Positions 1 through 7,959 of a stretch of DNA of 21,591 nt are shown piece after piece. The notes under the pieces are model-generated. The model saw only the letters and a list, made by a program, of their open reading frames with translations. It did not search any database and was not told the DNA's origin. This stretch comes from a virus. The stretch is from the IMG/VR virus record IMGVR_UViG_3300025840_000304, positions 1-21,591 of that record; one strand, 5' to 3'. The position numbers were made by a program, and so were the translations under genes. Position 1 is the first letter of the stretch. Each line of letters opens with the position of its first letter.

Positions 1-185
1 TCTCTATATTTTCTAATTAGTTCTGATTCAGTCCTATAGACACCTTCAATATCTATAGTCGTACCAAAAAAACCAGAACTCAAATAATGGTCAACCCCGT
101 CCTCACTATTAGTGGGAACGGGGGATAATGTTGTTTTTGATTCTGGTTTACTATCTTCGATAGAAAAACCAAAAAGTTTCGCCAT
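1..185 (-). CDS. 20: Portal vertex protein gp20, N-terminal fragment
   Basis: This is a partial gene that starts at ATG 185 and runs off the left edge of the window; 61 codons are visible. The translation begins MAKLFGFSIEDSKPES and continues with a stretch containing EDGVDHYLSSGFF and then GVYRTESELIRKYR. This matches the start of T4-like cyanophage portal proteins as I remember them. In that family the protein forms the dodecameric ring at the head vertex through which DNA enters and leaves, and it docks the terminase. Its position just downstream of the tube gene (gp19) fits the T4 order 17-18-19-20. A GATAAATA box lies about 30 bases upstream, overlapping the gp19 stop. There is no clear Shine-Dalgarno site. 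The identification rests on sequence recall plus synteny; the catalytic or clip regions are not in view. Confidence 0.85.
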   Translation of the reverse strand, partial: MAKLFGFSIEDSKPESKTTLSPVPTNSEDGVDHYLSSGFFGTTIDIEGVYRTESELIRKYR

Positions 186-213
186 AATTAAAAATTAAAG
201 ATCGTATCTTTAT

Positions 214-221
214 TATTTATC
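214..221 (-). promoter_or_regulatory. Candidate T4-like late promoter for gp20
   Basis: The minus strand reads GATAAATA, one base off the T4 late promoter box TATAAATA. It lies about 30 bases upstream of the gp20 ATG at 185 and overlaps the stop codon of gp19. The same variant occurs in front of the gene starting at 7277. In T4 this box is read by gp55 sigma with gp33 and gp45; whether this phage has those proteins is not visible here. Confidence 0.4.
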
Positions 222-837
222 ACTCAATAACATCGCCAGTTTGATCACCAACTGCTCCAGCAGTCCAGTACTGAACCTGGAATTCAACAGTATACTCCTC
301 AATAGTATCTGAACTTTCGTATGAAAGGTCAATTGCTGATACATTAGTTGGGAAAATATCAATAAATTGATATGTTCTCAGTGGAACAACACCACCACCA
401 GCAACTACATCTACTGATGGATCATTATTTTCAGAGAATCTTCCTTGAGAAGCACCTCTTCCAAGTTGACTTACATTGGCATTTACCATGTAAGCTGCTG
501 GGTTGGTTGCGCCAGTGTTGTTATCAAGTTTGCTCATCAAGTTCATCCATCTTTCGAATGCACTTCTTAAGATGAAATCTTCATCGTTGATAACGGTAAC
601 TGTCCAAGTATCAAATGTTCTGTCTCCAGCAACCTTGAAGATTCTTCCTCTAAAAGGAACTTCAATTGGTGCCATATTTGAAGCAGGCAGAGCTGCTGCC
701 TTACACATAAAGTTGAATTCAATATCGTCCCAACCACCAACAGGGAAGTTGGGAATACTTACTTCAAATAGATTGGGTCTTGCACCGCCCCCAGATAGGG
801 CGGCTTTAAATCCTGTAATAGTTCTGTACGTAGCCAT
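220..837 (-). CDS. 19: Tail tube protein gp19
   Basis: This 205-residue protein should be the building block of the inner tail tube, stacking as hexameric rings on the baseplate inside the sheath. The N-terminus, MATYRTITGFKAALSGG followed by ARPNLFEVSIPNFP, and the later DTWTVTVINDEDFILRSAFERWM are typical of the T4 gp19 family in marine T4-like phages. T4 gp19 is 163 residues, so this is somewhat longer. The extra length seems to lie in the loop around residues 105-150, which is rich in Asn, Gly and Ser. Start ATG 837 is supported by a strong AAGGAGGA site seven bases upstream. It follows the sheath gene by 34 bases, as in T4. The TGA stop is at 220-222. Confidence 0.93.
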   Translation of the reverse strand: MATYRTITGFKAALSGGGARPNLFEVSIPNFPVGGWDDIEFNFMCKAAALPASNMAPIEVPFRGRIFKVAGDRTFDTWTVTVINDEDFILRSAFERWMNLMSKLDNNTGATNPAAYMVNANVSQLGRGASQGRFSENNDPSVDVVAGGGVVPLRTYQFIDIFPTNVSAIDLSYESSDTIEEYTVEFQVQYWTAGAVGDQTGDVIE

Positions 838-844
838 TTTTGAG

Positions 845-852
845 TCCTCCTT
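845..852 (-). promoter_or_regulatory. Strong ribosome binding site of gp19
   Basis: The minus strand reads AAGGAGGA seven bases before the gp19 ATG. It is one of the best Shine-Dalgarno matches in the window and fits a tail-tube protein needed in many copies per virion. Confidence 0.8.
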
Positions 853-871
853 CTGTAATTAATTTATCTAA

Positions 872-3292
872 TCAAGCTCTGCCAGCAACTTCTTCAAAAC
901 TTACACCTGTGCGTGTTGCAACAAAGGTGAGAGTTACATAGTTAATAGACTTGGTTGGCTTCAGATAAATGTCTGCTCTAAACTCGTTATTATCGATAAC
1001 ATCAGGAGTATTATTTGATGCATCACAAACTACGAGGAAGTCAAAGATACCTCTCTTAGCTTGGACGTCACGAAGATATGGTTCAACAATGTTAACAAAG
1101 TTTGCCCTTGTTAATTCATCGTTGAGTTCGAACAGTTGTGCTTGTGCACTTCTCTCAATTGCTTGCTCAACAGTAAGGAACAAGCGACGAACGTTGATTC
1201 TATCAAACGCCGATGCATAACCCAATGCAGTCTTATCACCAAAGAGTAGAATTCCTACACCAGGTTGGTTAATGATTGCATTAACTCTTTGTGGATACAG
1301 GCGATCTCTTTGTGCCTTACTTGGATTGTATGCAAGTTTAACTGCATTATTCAAAATTCCTCTCTGCTGTCCAGCAGGTGAGAACCAAGGATATGAATTG
1401 ATTCCTGTTCTAACCATCAATCCAGCAACATCTGGATTACAAGGGAGATAGCGGAATCTATTGTTGAATCTATCATAAGTATACTTATATCCACTATCAA
1501 ATACTGCATATGAAGAAGAAGCTAGTGAACTATTAACACCGCTGAAGAATTCAATAATATTTTCTGTTTGAGTATCTGTATTTGTTTGATCAACAACACC
1601 TTGTCTATGTGGAGAAATAACAGCAATACAATCCTTTCTCTGATTTGCAATAGAAATCAGTTGAGCTGCCTTTGCTTGTGATTGATAAATATCATCACCA
1701 CCACTAGGTCCTTGAATTAAGAAGTCAACTGCAATTTCATCTCTGTTTGAGAATAAGTTGTATGCAGTAATAACTGAACTTAATTCTGCCTTCATTCCAC
1801 CGGAAGTGCTATAATCAACACCACCACCTAATGTATAAAGTTGGTTTCCGATTGCACTAAATTCTCTATCCTGCGCTTCAAGGTTCCAGAGACCTTGAGC
1901 ACTTGTATTTACAGTAAATCCTGAAGAGAAAGCAGTTTGATAAACTACAGCATCATTTCCCTCATCTGAAGGATTGTCACCAACATAAAGGTTTGGTGAG
2001 AATTGTCCAACATAATTCTTCCAGAAAATCTTTCTTGGAGAATTTACAGCACTTACTGCATCAGTTGCTTTAGAAAGACCGATGTGCTTCTCAAGAAGAT
2101 TGCCTTTAACACCAGTCACTGATCCCAGATCATCGAAAACTACGATGTGAATTTCATCACTCTTACCAGATCTATCTGCAGCATACTGTGTTGTTCCTGG
2201 TTTTGGTGCCAGTGACTTCCAGAAAACGTCTCCGCCATTTGTTAGTGTGATCTTTTGCTGCTCGTACCAATCAACAACACCACCTGCTGGAATTGTTGTG
2301 GTTGCAACAGAAACTCCAGAGTTATTAACATATGAAATAGAATTAGTTGCAAGGAATGCATTTCCTGGAGTTCCTTCTGCATATGAAACTGCAGTTTCTG
2401 TTCCAGTAGAACTTACACGAGAAAGAATCTTAACATCAACAGATCCTTCCGAAACTCCAGTAACAATTGCTTTCAGGTATCCACTGAAAGATGAAGTTGC
2501 TCCAGCACCAACCGTTGTGATATTGGATAATGGTGCAGTTACTGCATATCCTACTTGAACATTTCCTGATGCAACAGTTGTTCCAAAATCTAAAACAACT
2601 GATGTTGCTGCAGTATTAGTTGTTGCCTGAGATAGTGTAACAACTCCTGTACCAACTCCAACAACAGTTGTTCCTGATGCAATAGAGTCTCCAACAACTT
2701 CTTGTCCAACAACAATGTTTGCTGTAGAAACACCAATAGTTGTTGCAGCTCCAGTTGCAATTGTTACATTAAGATCATCTGCACCAATAGCTGGTGTAAA
2801 AGTAAATGTTCCTGTGCTAATTCCGCTGATTGTTTGGTCTGCTTTATCGTCGATTAAAGCAACCTTAAGACCATTTGCCCAACTACCTGGATTTTTTGCT
2901 GCTAAAATATAAGATGCAGCATCATCAGCATGATTTAATTCATAGTCATCAAAATTTTTGATCTTAAGACCAGCAGTGCTTCCTGTTCCTACTGTTAGAA
3001 CATTTGCGTTTGCCAAATTTGTTCCATCTGCTCTTGCAACCTTAAGAACTCCTCCATATGAGAGGAAAGAAGATGCACTCATCCAGTACTCATACTGTGC
3101 ATCTGTGGAAAGAGGCTTACCAAAGACATTGATTAGGTCTTGCTCTGTGGTAATATCAATTGGTTCCTCAACTGGGCCAAGTGGGAAAGGTCCCGCAATA
3201 GCACCAATGTTATCTAATACATTATCAGCTCTTCCTACTGTTAGGTCAACCTCCCTGATTATTACACCGGGAGATAATTGAGGAGTCGCCAT
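872..3292 (-). CDS. 18: Contractile tail sheath protein gp18
   Basis: This 806-residue protein is the tail sheath subunit, which contracts to drive the tube through the host envelope. The N-terminus MATPQLSPGVIIREVDL and the C-terminal part, with RGIFDFLVVCDASNNTP and then ADIYLKPTKSINYVTLTF, are characteristic of the T4-like sheath family. The first gives the strand-exchange arm and the second the conserved core. T4 gp18 is 659 residues. The excess is mostly a Thr/Val/Ala-rich beta-type insert at about residues 151-345, which in known sheaths corresponds to surface-exposed protrusion domains. The insert holds a motif (residues 194-237) also seen in the adhesin-like protein at 12889-15483. 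Start ATG 3292 is backed by CAGGAG eight bases upstream. The gene lies between gp17 and gp19, as expected. Confidence 0.95.
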   Translation of the reverse strand: MATPQLSPGVIIREVDLTVGRADNVLDNIGAIAGPFPLGPVEEPIDITTEQDLINVFGKPLSTDAQYEYWMSASSFLSYGGVLKVARADGTNLANANVLTVGTGSTAGLKIKNFDDYELNHADDAASYILAAKNPGSWANGLKVALIDDKADQTISGISTGTFTFTPAIGADDLNVTIATGAATTIGVSTANIVVGQEVVGDSIASGTTVVGVGTGVVTLSQATTNTAATSVVLDFGTTVASGNVQVGYAVTAPLSNITTVGAGATSSFSGYLKAIVTGVSEGSVDVKILSRVSSTGTETAVSYAEGTPGNAFLATNSISYVNNSGVSVATTTIPAGGVVDWYEQQKITLTNGGDVFWKSLAPKPGTTQYAADRSGKSDEIHIVVFDDLGSVTGVKGNLLEKHIGLSKATDAVSAVNSPRKIFWKNYVGQFSPNLYVGDNPSDEGNDAVVYQTAFSSGFTVNTSAQGLWNLEAQDREFSAIGNQLYTLGGGVDYSTSGGMKAELSSVITAYNLFSNRDEIAVDFLIQGPSGGDDIYQSQAKAAQLISIANQRKDCIAVISPHRQGVVDQTNTDTQTENIIEFFSGVNSSLASSSYAVFDSGYKYTYDRFNNRFRYLPCNPDVAGLMVRTGINSYPWFSPAGQQRGILNNAVKLAYNPSKAQRDRLYPQRVNAIINQPGVGILLFGDKTALGYASAFDRINVRRLFLTVEQAIERSAQAQLFELNDELTRANFVNIVEPYLRDVQAKRGIFDFLVVCDASNNTPDVIDNNEFRADIYLKPTKSINYVTLTFVATRTGVSFEEVAGRA

Positions 3293-3300
3293 TTAATTTT

Positions 3301-3306
3301 CTCCTG
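3301..3306 (-). promoter_or_regulatory. Ribosome binding site of gp18
   Basis: The minus strand reads CAGGAG eight bases before the gp18 ATG at 3292, confirming that start. The 86-base gap between this gene and the one ending at 3379 contains only a weak AT-rich inverted repeat at 3320-3334 and nothing else I can call. Confidence 0.7.
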
Positions 3307-3378
3307 AATCTCAGTTTATCTAAAAAATATTTAGGAAAAATAAGATTTTCAGTGGGGAAACAATCCATGAACAAAATA

Positions 3379-3615
3379 TTACCAATCGGGATATTCCCAA
3401 CTATTATTTAATTTTTTTCTATTCCTCAAAATTCTTTTTATAGTACACTCTTTACACTCATAAGAATATGAAGACGGAATCAATCCTCTATCTTTTCTAG
3501 TTCTATAAAAATTTGCAAGTAAGTTTTTAATTTTACCACAAGATCTACACTTTCTATCATTTAATAATAAATGCCCTAATTTTATTTGACCATCAAAATC
3601 ATTATCTATTTCCAT
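3379..3615 (-). CDS. Small Cys-rich putative zinc-binding protein
   Basis: This short basic protein is about 78 residues. It carries two CxxC pairs, CRSC and CKEC, separated by about 30 residues with the segment NFYRTRKDRGLIPSS between them. This spacing suggests a four-Cys zinc ribbon. Similar Cys-pair segments occur in small phage HNH or homing-endonuclease-related proteins, but no HNH catalytic residues are visible here, so nuclease activity is not supported. I chose the ATG at 3615 over the GTG at 3630 because it overlaps the terminase stop as TAATG. That is a classic coupling arrangement, so ribosomes finishing the terminase would restart here. There is no strong Shine-Dalgarno site. It could be a DNA-binding partner of packaging, a homing-endonuclease remnant, or something unrelated. 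Confidence 0.6.
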   Translation of the reverse strand: MEIDNDFDGQIKLGHLLLNDRKCRSCGKIKNLLANFYRTRKDRGLIPSSYSYECKECTIKRILRNRKKLNNSWEYPDW

Positions 3616-5261
3616 TACTGATAGTCCCACATATAGGACATATCTCCATATTCGTCAGTAAACCACCTGTCACCATTATTGTCGACAAATGAACCTTCAT
3701 CATTGATTCCGTCACTTACAAACCCAAATGGTGCCATATCCTGCTCTATTTGGTTTCTTTGTTCTTCATATAATCTTTTTCTAATATCTTGATCCGTCAA
3801 TTCTTTAAAATAATCCTGTGCAACTAACCAAGCATATATGACTAGACACATTGCAAGATCATCATTGCATCCATCTTCCGCTTCAAAAGAATTATGTTTT
3901 GAAACAAAAGTTGTTAGTTCCGATATAATTTCGTAATCATTAAATATAAGTTTATCTTCTTCTACAATTGTTTTTAGATTAAGTGCTCCAACCTTTTTAA
4001 CAGTTTTAGACATTTTAACTCCCATTTGAGTTTTCTTTCCAGAGAATCCTTGTCCAACAACCTGCCCCGCTCTACCTCTCATAGAGCACATTAAAATATT
4101 TTGATACTCAAGATCATAATGAAGAAGTGATGCTACTTGATCTCCAATATCATTTACTTCACAAAGAATATATGCATCATTGTAATTTTTGGCAACTTCG
4201 TATATAATGTTAGGATACATCATAGGTTTTATTTCATTGTTCCTATATTTTGCAACAACCCTATGAGGAAACTCTGTAATATCAAATATAACAAAAGCAG
4301 AGTAATCTTCACTCACTCCTCTTGCAACGTCAACAGTAATTAAATAATCGTGCTTTTCTTTTACGTTCTCATAAATATCCAATCCGGCATTTCTAACTAT
4401 AGGATTTTCGTAAATAAAAGTTTTTAACTTTGATGGTGCAATCAAAGTATCTACAGATCCTAAAAACTCACACTCAAACTCAACTTTAAATTGTGCCTCT
4501 GAAGTATTTGCAATAGTTTGTGCTTTCCAAGCAGAATCTCTGCCAGGAACCTCAGACCAATGAACATCTGTAGGAATATATTCATTCTTTCCCTTCTCAG
4601 CATCATTCCAATACCTATAAAAATGGTTCATACCGTGAGGGGTAGAAACCATTATGACTTTTGTGCTTTTACCAGAAGTAATAGTAGGATAAACAGATGC
4701 AAAGAAGGAATCTGCGATATGGTTCGGAACGAAAGCGAACTCATCGAGAAAGAGGATATTGAATGACATGCCTCGGACAGCACTTGCAGACGTAGAAGCA
4801 GCCAGTATCTTTGATCCATTTTCTAACTCGATAGAACCTTTATTCCAAGATATTATACCCTGCTGCATCCATTTAGGTAAGTTTTCATAAGCAGTTGCAA
4901 GTCTTTGTAACAATTCTCTTGCAGTTGCTGCCTTGTTTGCTAGAATTCCAATATTTACACTATCATTAAAAATAAGATAGTGTAGAAGATATGATACAAC
5001 AGTAGTTGATTTGCCGGTCTGTCGTGGCATTTTGCAAATATTAAATCTATTTTCATGAAATCTATTAATTAGTTTTTCTTGAAAGTCGTAAGGTTTAAAT
5101 TGAGTCAAACCTTCATCAAGAGAAACAATTTTGATATAATTATTTGCAAAATAAACAGGGTCGTTCTTACAATTAATAAATTCTAAGACTTGCTCCTGAG
5201 AAAACTCAATAGTGGTATTTGCCTTTTTTAATAAAGGATTGCCAAGGTATACGTCACTCAT
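3615..5261 (-). CDS. 17: Terminase large subunit gp17 (packaging ATPase and nuclease)
   Basis: This 548-residue protein is the DNA-packaging motor, which docks on the portal, pumps DNA using ATP and cuts the concatemer. Visible motifs, numbered from ATG 5261, are: Walker A MPRQTGKST at 78-86, Walker B ILFLDEFAF at 169-177, and a coupling motif MVSTPHG near 204-210. The C-terminal RNase H-like nuclease shows D311 in ITVDVARG, E368 in LCEVND, and D467/D468 in DGCNDDLAMC. This matches the Asp-Glu-Asp triad of T4 gp17. The length is close to the roughly 610 residues of T4 gp17, with no intein. The ATG at 5261 gives the usual MSDVYLGNPLLKKAN start and is preferred over an upstream TTG at 5270. It overlaps the preceding gene by eight bases. 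No recognisable small terminase gene lies just upstream. Confidence 0.96.
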   Translation of the reverse strand: MSDVYLGNPLLKKANTTIEFSQEQVLEFINCKNDPVYFANNYIKIVSLDEGLTQFKPYDFQEKLINRFHENRFNICKMPRQTGKSTTVVSYLLHYLIFNDSVNIGILANKAATARELLQRLATAYENLPKWMQQGIISWNKGSIELENGSKILAASTSASAVRGMSFNILFLDEFAFVPNHIADSFFASVYPTITSGKSTKVIMVSTPHGMNHFYRYWNDAEKGKNEYIPTDVHWSEVPGRDSAWKAQTIANTSEAQFKVEFECEFLGSVDTLIAPSKLKTFIYENPIVRNAGLDIYENVKEKHDYLITVDVARGVSEDYSAFVIFDITEFPHRVVAKYRNNEIKPMMYPNIIYEVAKNYNDAYILCEVNDIGDQVASLLHYDLEYQNILMCSMRGRAGQVVGQGFSGKKTQMGVKMSKTVKKVGALNLKTIVEEDKLIFNDYEIISELTTFVSKHNSFEAEDGCNDDLAMCLVIYAWLVAQDYFKELTDQDIRKRLYEEQRNQIEQDMAPFGFVSDGINDEGSFVDNNGDRWFTDEYGDMSYMWDYQ

Positions 5262-6069
5262 TGTCCACAATTAATAAATCGAACATTGAAGAAACTGTTG
5301 CATTACTTCCGGTATAAGTTCTCACTTCAAGGTCGGTTTTTTCTGTAAAGTAAAGTGGAATACTAAAAGTAGTATGCATGTTACTATTATATAGATTTAA
5401 TTCACTGGCAAGTCTAAATACTCCACCATCAGGTTTTTTCTGAAATAATCTAACAGTGTTTTCTTGGTTTTTGTTCATTGTTGCAGCAAATGATCTCAAA
5501 TATCCACTCTTTCCTGCAGGAATGGTGTAAAAAGCAACTTGAGATTGTCCCATTCCTTCAGCAATCTGACAAGTAACACCTACGCTATGAGTAAAGTTAA
5601 TATTACCTACATTATTGTTATCATTATTTCCAGTGAGAACATATGCCCTATGAGTTCTTAAAAATTCTACAGTTCCAGCAACACCAACAGTTCCGTTTAA
5701 AGTAAAATCTTCTTCCACTTCATTATAATTTGCATCAAGACCTTCAAGTCTAACTGTAAGTGCTCCTGTTTGTCCTGGAGCATCTTGTATCGAAGATGAG
5801 ATTGCAGTTATTATTCCTGCTGAAGAAGGAAATGTATATGCACCACCAAAAGACCATACGGTATCATAAATTGCCGATGTAGTAACGACTGCTCCAAACT
5901 TGTGTACATTTGCTAATTGAGTAGTAATTCCAGCAGCGATATTTAAATCAAATTGAGTATCTCCACCACAAGCTCCAATGTTTCCATATTTGTCCGCACA
6001 CATATGAACTTCAAATAAAGTTCTTCCATCATTTAAATAATCTTGTATATTTTTATTCCACTGTGCCAT
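5254..6069 (-). CDS. Putative virion structural protein of unknown role
   Basis: This protein of 271 residues begins MAQWNKNIQDYLNDGRTLFE. It is rich in Thr, Asn, Gly and Val, with alternating short hydrophobic stretches that suggest an all-beta fold and no membrane segment or signal peptide. The C-terminal half reads like a beta-sandwich (QVAFYTIPAGKSGYLRSF, then FSIPLYFTEKTDLEVRTY). I recall similar proteins annotated as virion structural proteins in marine T4-like phages and in some other marine phages, but no specific function is established from sequence. It ends eight bases inside the terminase gene and starts three bases after the stop of the 105-residue protein, so it is part of one tightly packed operon. 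A neck, capsid-decoration or whisker-like role is possible; none is shown. Confidence 0.7.
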   Translation of the reverse strand: MAQWNKNIQDYLNDGRTLFEVHMCADKYGNIGACGGDTQFDLNIAAGITTQLANVHKFGAVVTTSAIYDTVWSFGGAYTFPSSAGIITAISSSIQDAPGQTGALTVRLEGLDANYNEVEEDFTLNGTVGVAGTVEFLRTHRAYVLTGNNDNNNVGNINFTHSVGVTCQIAEGMGQSQVAFYTIPAGKSGYLRSFAATMNKNQENTVRLFQKKPDGGVFRLASELNLYNSNMHTTFSIPLYFTEKTDLEVRTYTGSNATVSSMFDLLIVDNE

Positions 6070-6072
6070 TTA

Positions 6073-6390
6073 TCAATCAATCCATTCTAATTTTGATGGG
6101 TGGTATCTTTTCGCATTTTTAATATTAAAATTCTTTTCCTCTACTGGATAAATTTGATGAACCACAGATCCTGGGTATTCTCCTTGGAGTTGCTCTCCAA
6201 GTTCTTGCTTTGATGGTAAACCAGACTTAGTTACCATTTCAAGTCTATATAAATTTCCTTGCCACATTACATCTGCAACATAACTTTCTCCAACCTGTTG
6301 CTGTTCTGGTTGAGAGTTAATGTAAAGATTTCCGTTAAAGTCTCCAGAAATAGTTACTGATTCTGATAAGAACTGCTTAAAACTTTTCAT
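6073..6390 (-). CDS. Small protein with capsid-targeting-like N-terminus
   Basis: This 105-residue protein of unknown function starts at ATG 6390 with MKSFKQFLSE. That pattern resembles the capsid-targeting sequence of T4 internal head proteins (for example MKTYQEFIAE), whose L/I-x-E end is cut by the prohead protease gp21. This start is preferred over ATG 6402 or TTG 6420 because it puts the motif at the terminus. Residues about 37-82 (VMWQGNLYRLEM, then LPSKQELGEQL and YPGS) align with a segment of the upstream neighbour (SWRGKVYSLQM, then RPSRQEVQDQV and YPDS), so the two genes share a domain. It ends three bases before the next gene. An internal, co-packaged head protein is my best guess, but there is no direct proof. 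Confidence 0.65.
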   Translation of the reverse strand: MKSFKQFLSESVTISGDFNGNLYINSQPEQQQVGESYVADVMWQGNLYRLEMVTKSGLPSKQELGEQLQGEYPGSVVHQIYPVEEKNFNIKNAKRYHPSKLEWID

Positions 6391-6395
6391 CTTGT

Positions 6396-7277
6396 TTACC
6401 ATTTTACTTTGTTTGCCCAATATGCTGCAGACATTTTGCCTTGAGCAATATTCTTTGCATGGCGATCTTTGAATGCTTTTCTACGAGCCGCATATCCTTC
6501 AGATTCTCCTTCTTTTTTAGGTGAACCTTTTACACCTCTTTGACCAAAACGAATAATCTTTTCCTCACCTCCACTACATGCCTTTACTACGTGCGACTTT
6601 CCCGTGAGAGAATCTCCAACTGCTTGTGCTTTTGGTTTGTTGCACTTCATTTTATCTTTATCAACTTTTGCCTCTTCTACTTGAAGAAGTGGTTGACCAG
6701 GCTCATAATCTCTTACATTAAAATAAGTAAGTCTAGAATCTGGATATACCTTTCTTACCTGATCTTGAACTTCTTGCCTTGATGGACGCTTTCCTGATGG
6801 GAAGAACATTTGAAGGGAATAAACTTTCCCTCTCCAAGAAACCATAGCAAATATAATGTTTCCAGTTTTTGATGGAAGTCTAGTTGCCTCTTCAATACTT
6901 TCTCCCATCGGTTTTACATAATTTTTATCTGGTCCTGGTTTTGCAGAACTTCCACCATAAAATTTCTTTGTTTTGCACTCGCAAGATTCCTTACCACATT
7001 TTGGGCAGCACTCCTCAGAAATAATTGGTTCTGGTTTAATAATATCTATAAACTCATATTCCGTTGGTTTAAACGAATCTTTCCAATTTAAAGATCTAAG
7101 ATCTTTATTTTCCATTATAAGTCTATCACTGAGAGAAACATGGGATTCTGTCACACCATCAACTTCCGCTGGAGTCTTTTCATCGCTAGTTACAATGTCC
7201 CAAACTTTCCCACCATAAGAACACTCAGATCTTTTTTCTTTTTTATTGCAGAGTGGACAGAATCTTTCTTCTTTCAT
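6396..7277 (-). CDS. Multidomain protein with Cys pairs and basic C-terminal domain
   Basis: The start is ATG 7277, since the longer frame would need a TTG with no support, giving 293 residues. An N-terminal CPLC (7-10) and a CCPKC/CEC cluster (about 90-101) could bind zinc. Residues about 140-191 form the domain shared with the next gene. The C-terminal 70 residues are strongly basic and contain KSHVVKACSGGEEKIIRFGQ followed by RRKAFKDRH and GKMSAAYWANKVKW. That tail resembles a conserved domain of unknown function found in viral proteins (DUF5872-like, from memory). A GATAAATA box lies 30 bases upstream, so this gene may begin its own late transcript. The stop at 6396 overlaps the more distal possible starts of the next gene. 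DNA or RNA binding is plausible from charge and Cys pairs, but not demonstrated. Confidence 0.7.
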   Translation of the reverse strand: MKEERFCPLCNKKEKRSECSYGGKVWDIVTSDEKTPAEVDGVTESHVSLSDRLIMENKDLRSLNWKDSFKPTEYEFIDIIKPEPIISEECCPKCGKESCECKTKKFYGGSSAKPGPDKNYVKPMGESIEEATRLPSKTGNIIFAMVSWRGKVYSLQMFFPSGKRPSRQEVQDQVRKVYPDSRLTYFNVRDYEPGQPLLQVEEAKVDKDKMKCNKPKAQAVGDSLTGKSHVVKACSGGEEKIIRFGQRGVKGSPKKEGESEGYAARRKAFKDRHAKNIAQGKMSAAYWANKVKW

Positions 7278-7306
7278 TTTATACAAAGAAATTTGGTATT
7301 TACTTA

Positions 7307-7314
7307 TATTTATC
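7307..7314 (-). promoter_or_regulatory. Candidate T4-like late promoter
   Basis: The minus strand reads GATAAATA, ending 30 bases before ATG 7277, inside the 56-base gap after the oxygenase-like gene. It is identical to the box in front of gp20 and supports ATG 7277 as the true start, because the TTG at 7316 would lie upstream of it. Confidence 0.4.
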
Positions 7315-7333
7315 AAAAAAGTAAAAGAAAATA

Positions 7334-7957
7334 TTATTCAACATCAAAAAAGAATATATGAAATAGTCTTGAAGTTTCTTTAGTAAATCCAAAGTATTTT
7401 GATGCTGTATGTGGACATTGACCATCCCATATCACCAATCTATTGAAAACATTTCCAACAACGTCAACTTCTTCCCAAGGAGTAGAATCTACAAAACATC
7501 CTGTAGGTGCTGCATCTGCCCACATTTCATTTGCACCAGGTTCACTAGAATGTCTTATTCTTGTTTTCTTATGAGCAATCAAAGAAGTTCCGGTAGAATA
7601 TGGTGCTTCTGGAGTTAAATATACAACTGCTGCATACATTTGAGAATCTGCATGATAAACTAAATGATCTTCTGCTGTGCAATATTGAAAGACTCCACAA
7701 ACTTGATAAGTTTCCGTCCAATTGGTAATCTTTTTACCCATAATCTGTTCGAAAGATTCTTTAGTTCCTTCGACAATAAATTGCTCACCAGTTCTATTTC
7801 CCATAAAACCTTTACCAAACCCACCAGCACCAAAATCTTGCTGTAAAGCAAAATCCCTAATTGCATATGCATCATGGTAATAATTATCAACAACCCAAAG
7901 TGTTCCTTTTGAATTATTATTAATTCTTGCACCATCTCCGTTTAGAATCATTGTCAT
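7334..7957 (-). CDS. 2OG-Fe(II) oxygenase-like protein
   Basis: This 207-residue protein has the layout of a small non-heme iron, 2-oxoglutarate dependent oxygenase. The HxD pair is H102 and D104 in VYHADSQMYAAVVYLTP, the distal His is H183 in CPHTASKYFG, and the 2OG-binding Arg is likely R197 in SRLFHIFFFD. The N-terminal VVDNYYHDAYAIRDFAL resembles the start of the DUF6445-type oxygenases found in phages and bacteria. Such enzymes hydroxylate proteins or small molecules; the substrate cannot be read here. It starts two bases after the stop of the glycosyltransferase fusion, with a weak AGGA upstream, so both are probably translated from one message. In this context it might act on the fibre or on a sugar, but that is speculation. 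Confidence 0.75.
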   Translation of the reverse strand: MTMILNGDGARINNNSKGTLWVVDNYYHDAYAIRDFALQQDFGAGGFGKGFMGNRTGEQFIVEGTKESFEQIMGKKITNWTETYQVCGVFQYCTAEDHLVYHADSQMYAAVVYLTPEAPYSTGTSLIAHKKTRIRHSSEPGANEMWADAAPTGCFVDSTPWEEVDVVGNVFNRLVIWDGQCPHTASKYFGFTKETSRLFHIFFFDVE

Positions 7958-7959
7958 AG

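Noticed and set aside
197-211. Inverted repeat AAAGAT-CGT-ATCTTT before gp20 as a terminator
   Set aside because: The stem is six mostly A/T pairs, the following T run is broken, and it lies between a candidate promoter and gp20, where termination would make little sense.
5262-5270. TTG start extending the terminase by three residues
   Set aside because: ATG 5261 gives the family-typical N-terminus; the TTG lies deeper in the upstream gene with no ribosome site.
7278-7316. TTG start extending the Cys/basic protein by 13 residues
   Set aside because: ATG 7277 is available and the extension would overlap the candidate late promoter.
7660-7935. Minus-strand 91-codon frame inside the oxygenase-like gene
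   Set aside because: It overlaps fully a gene with clear HxD...H...R motifs and is an alternative-frame shadow with a Leu/Ile/Lys-rich, featureless sequence.
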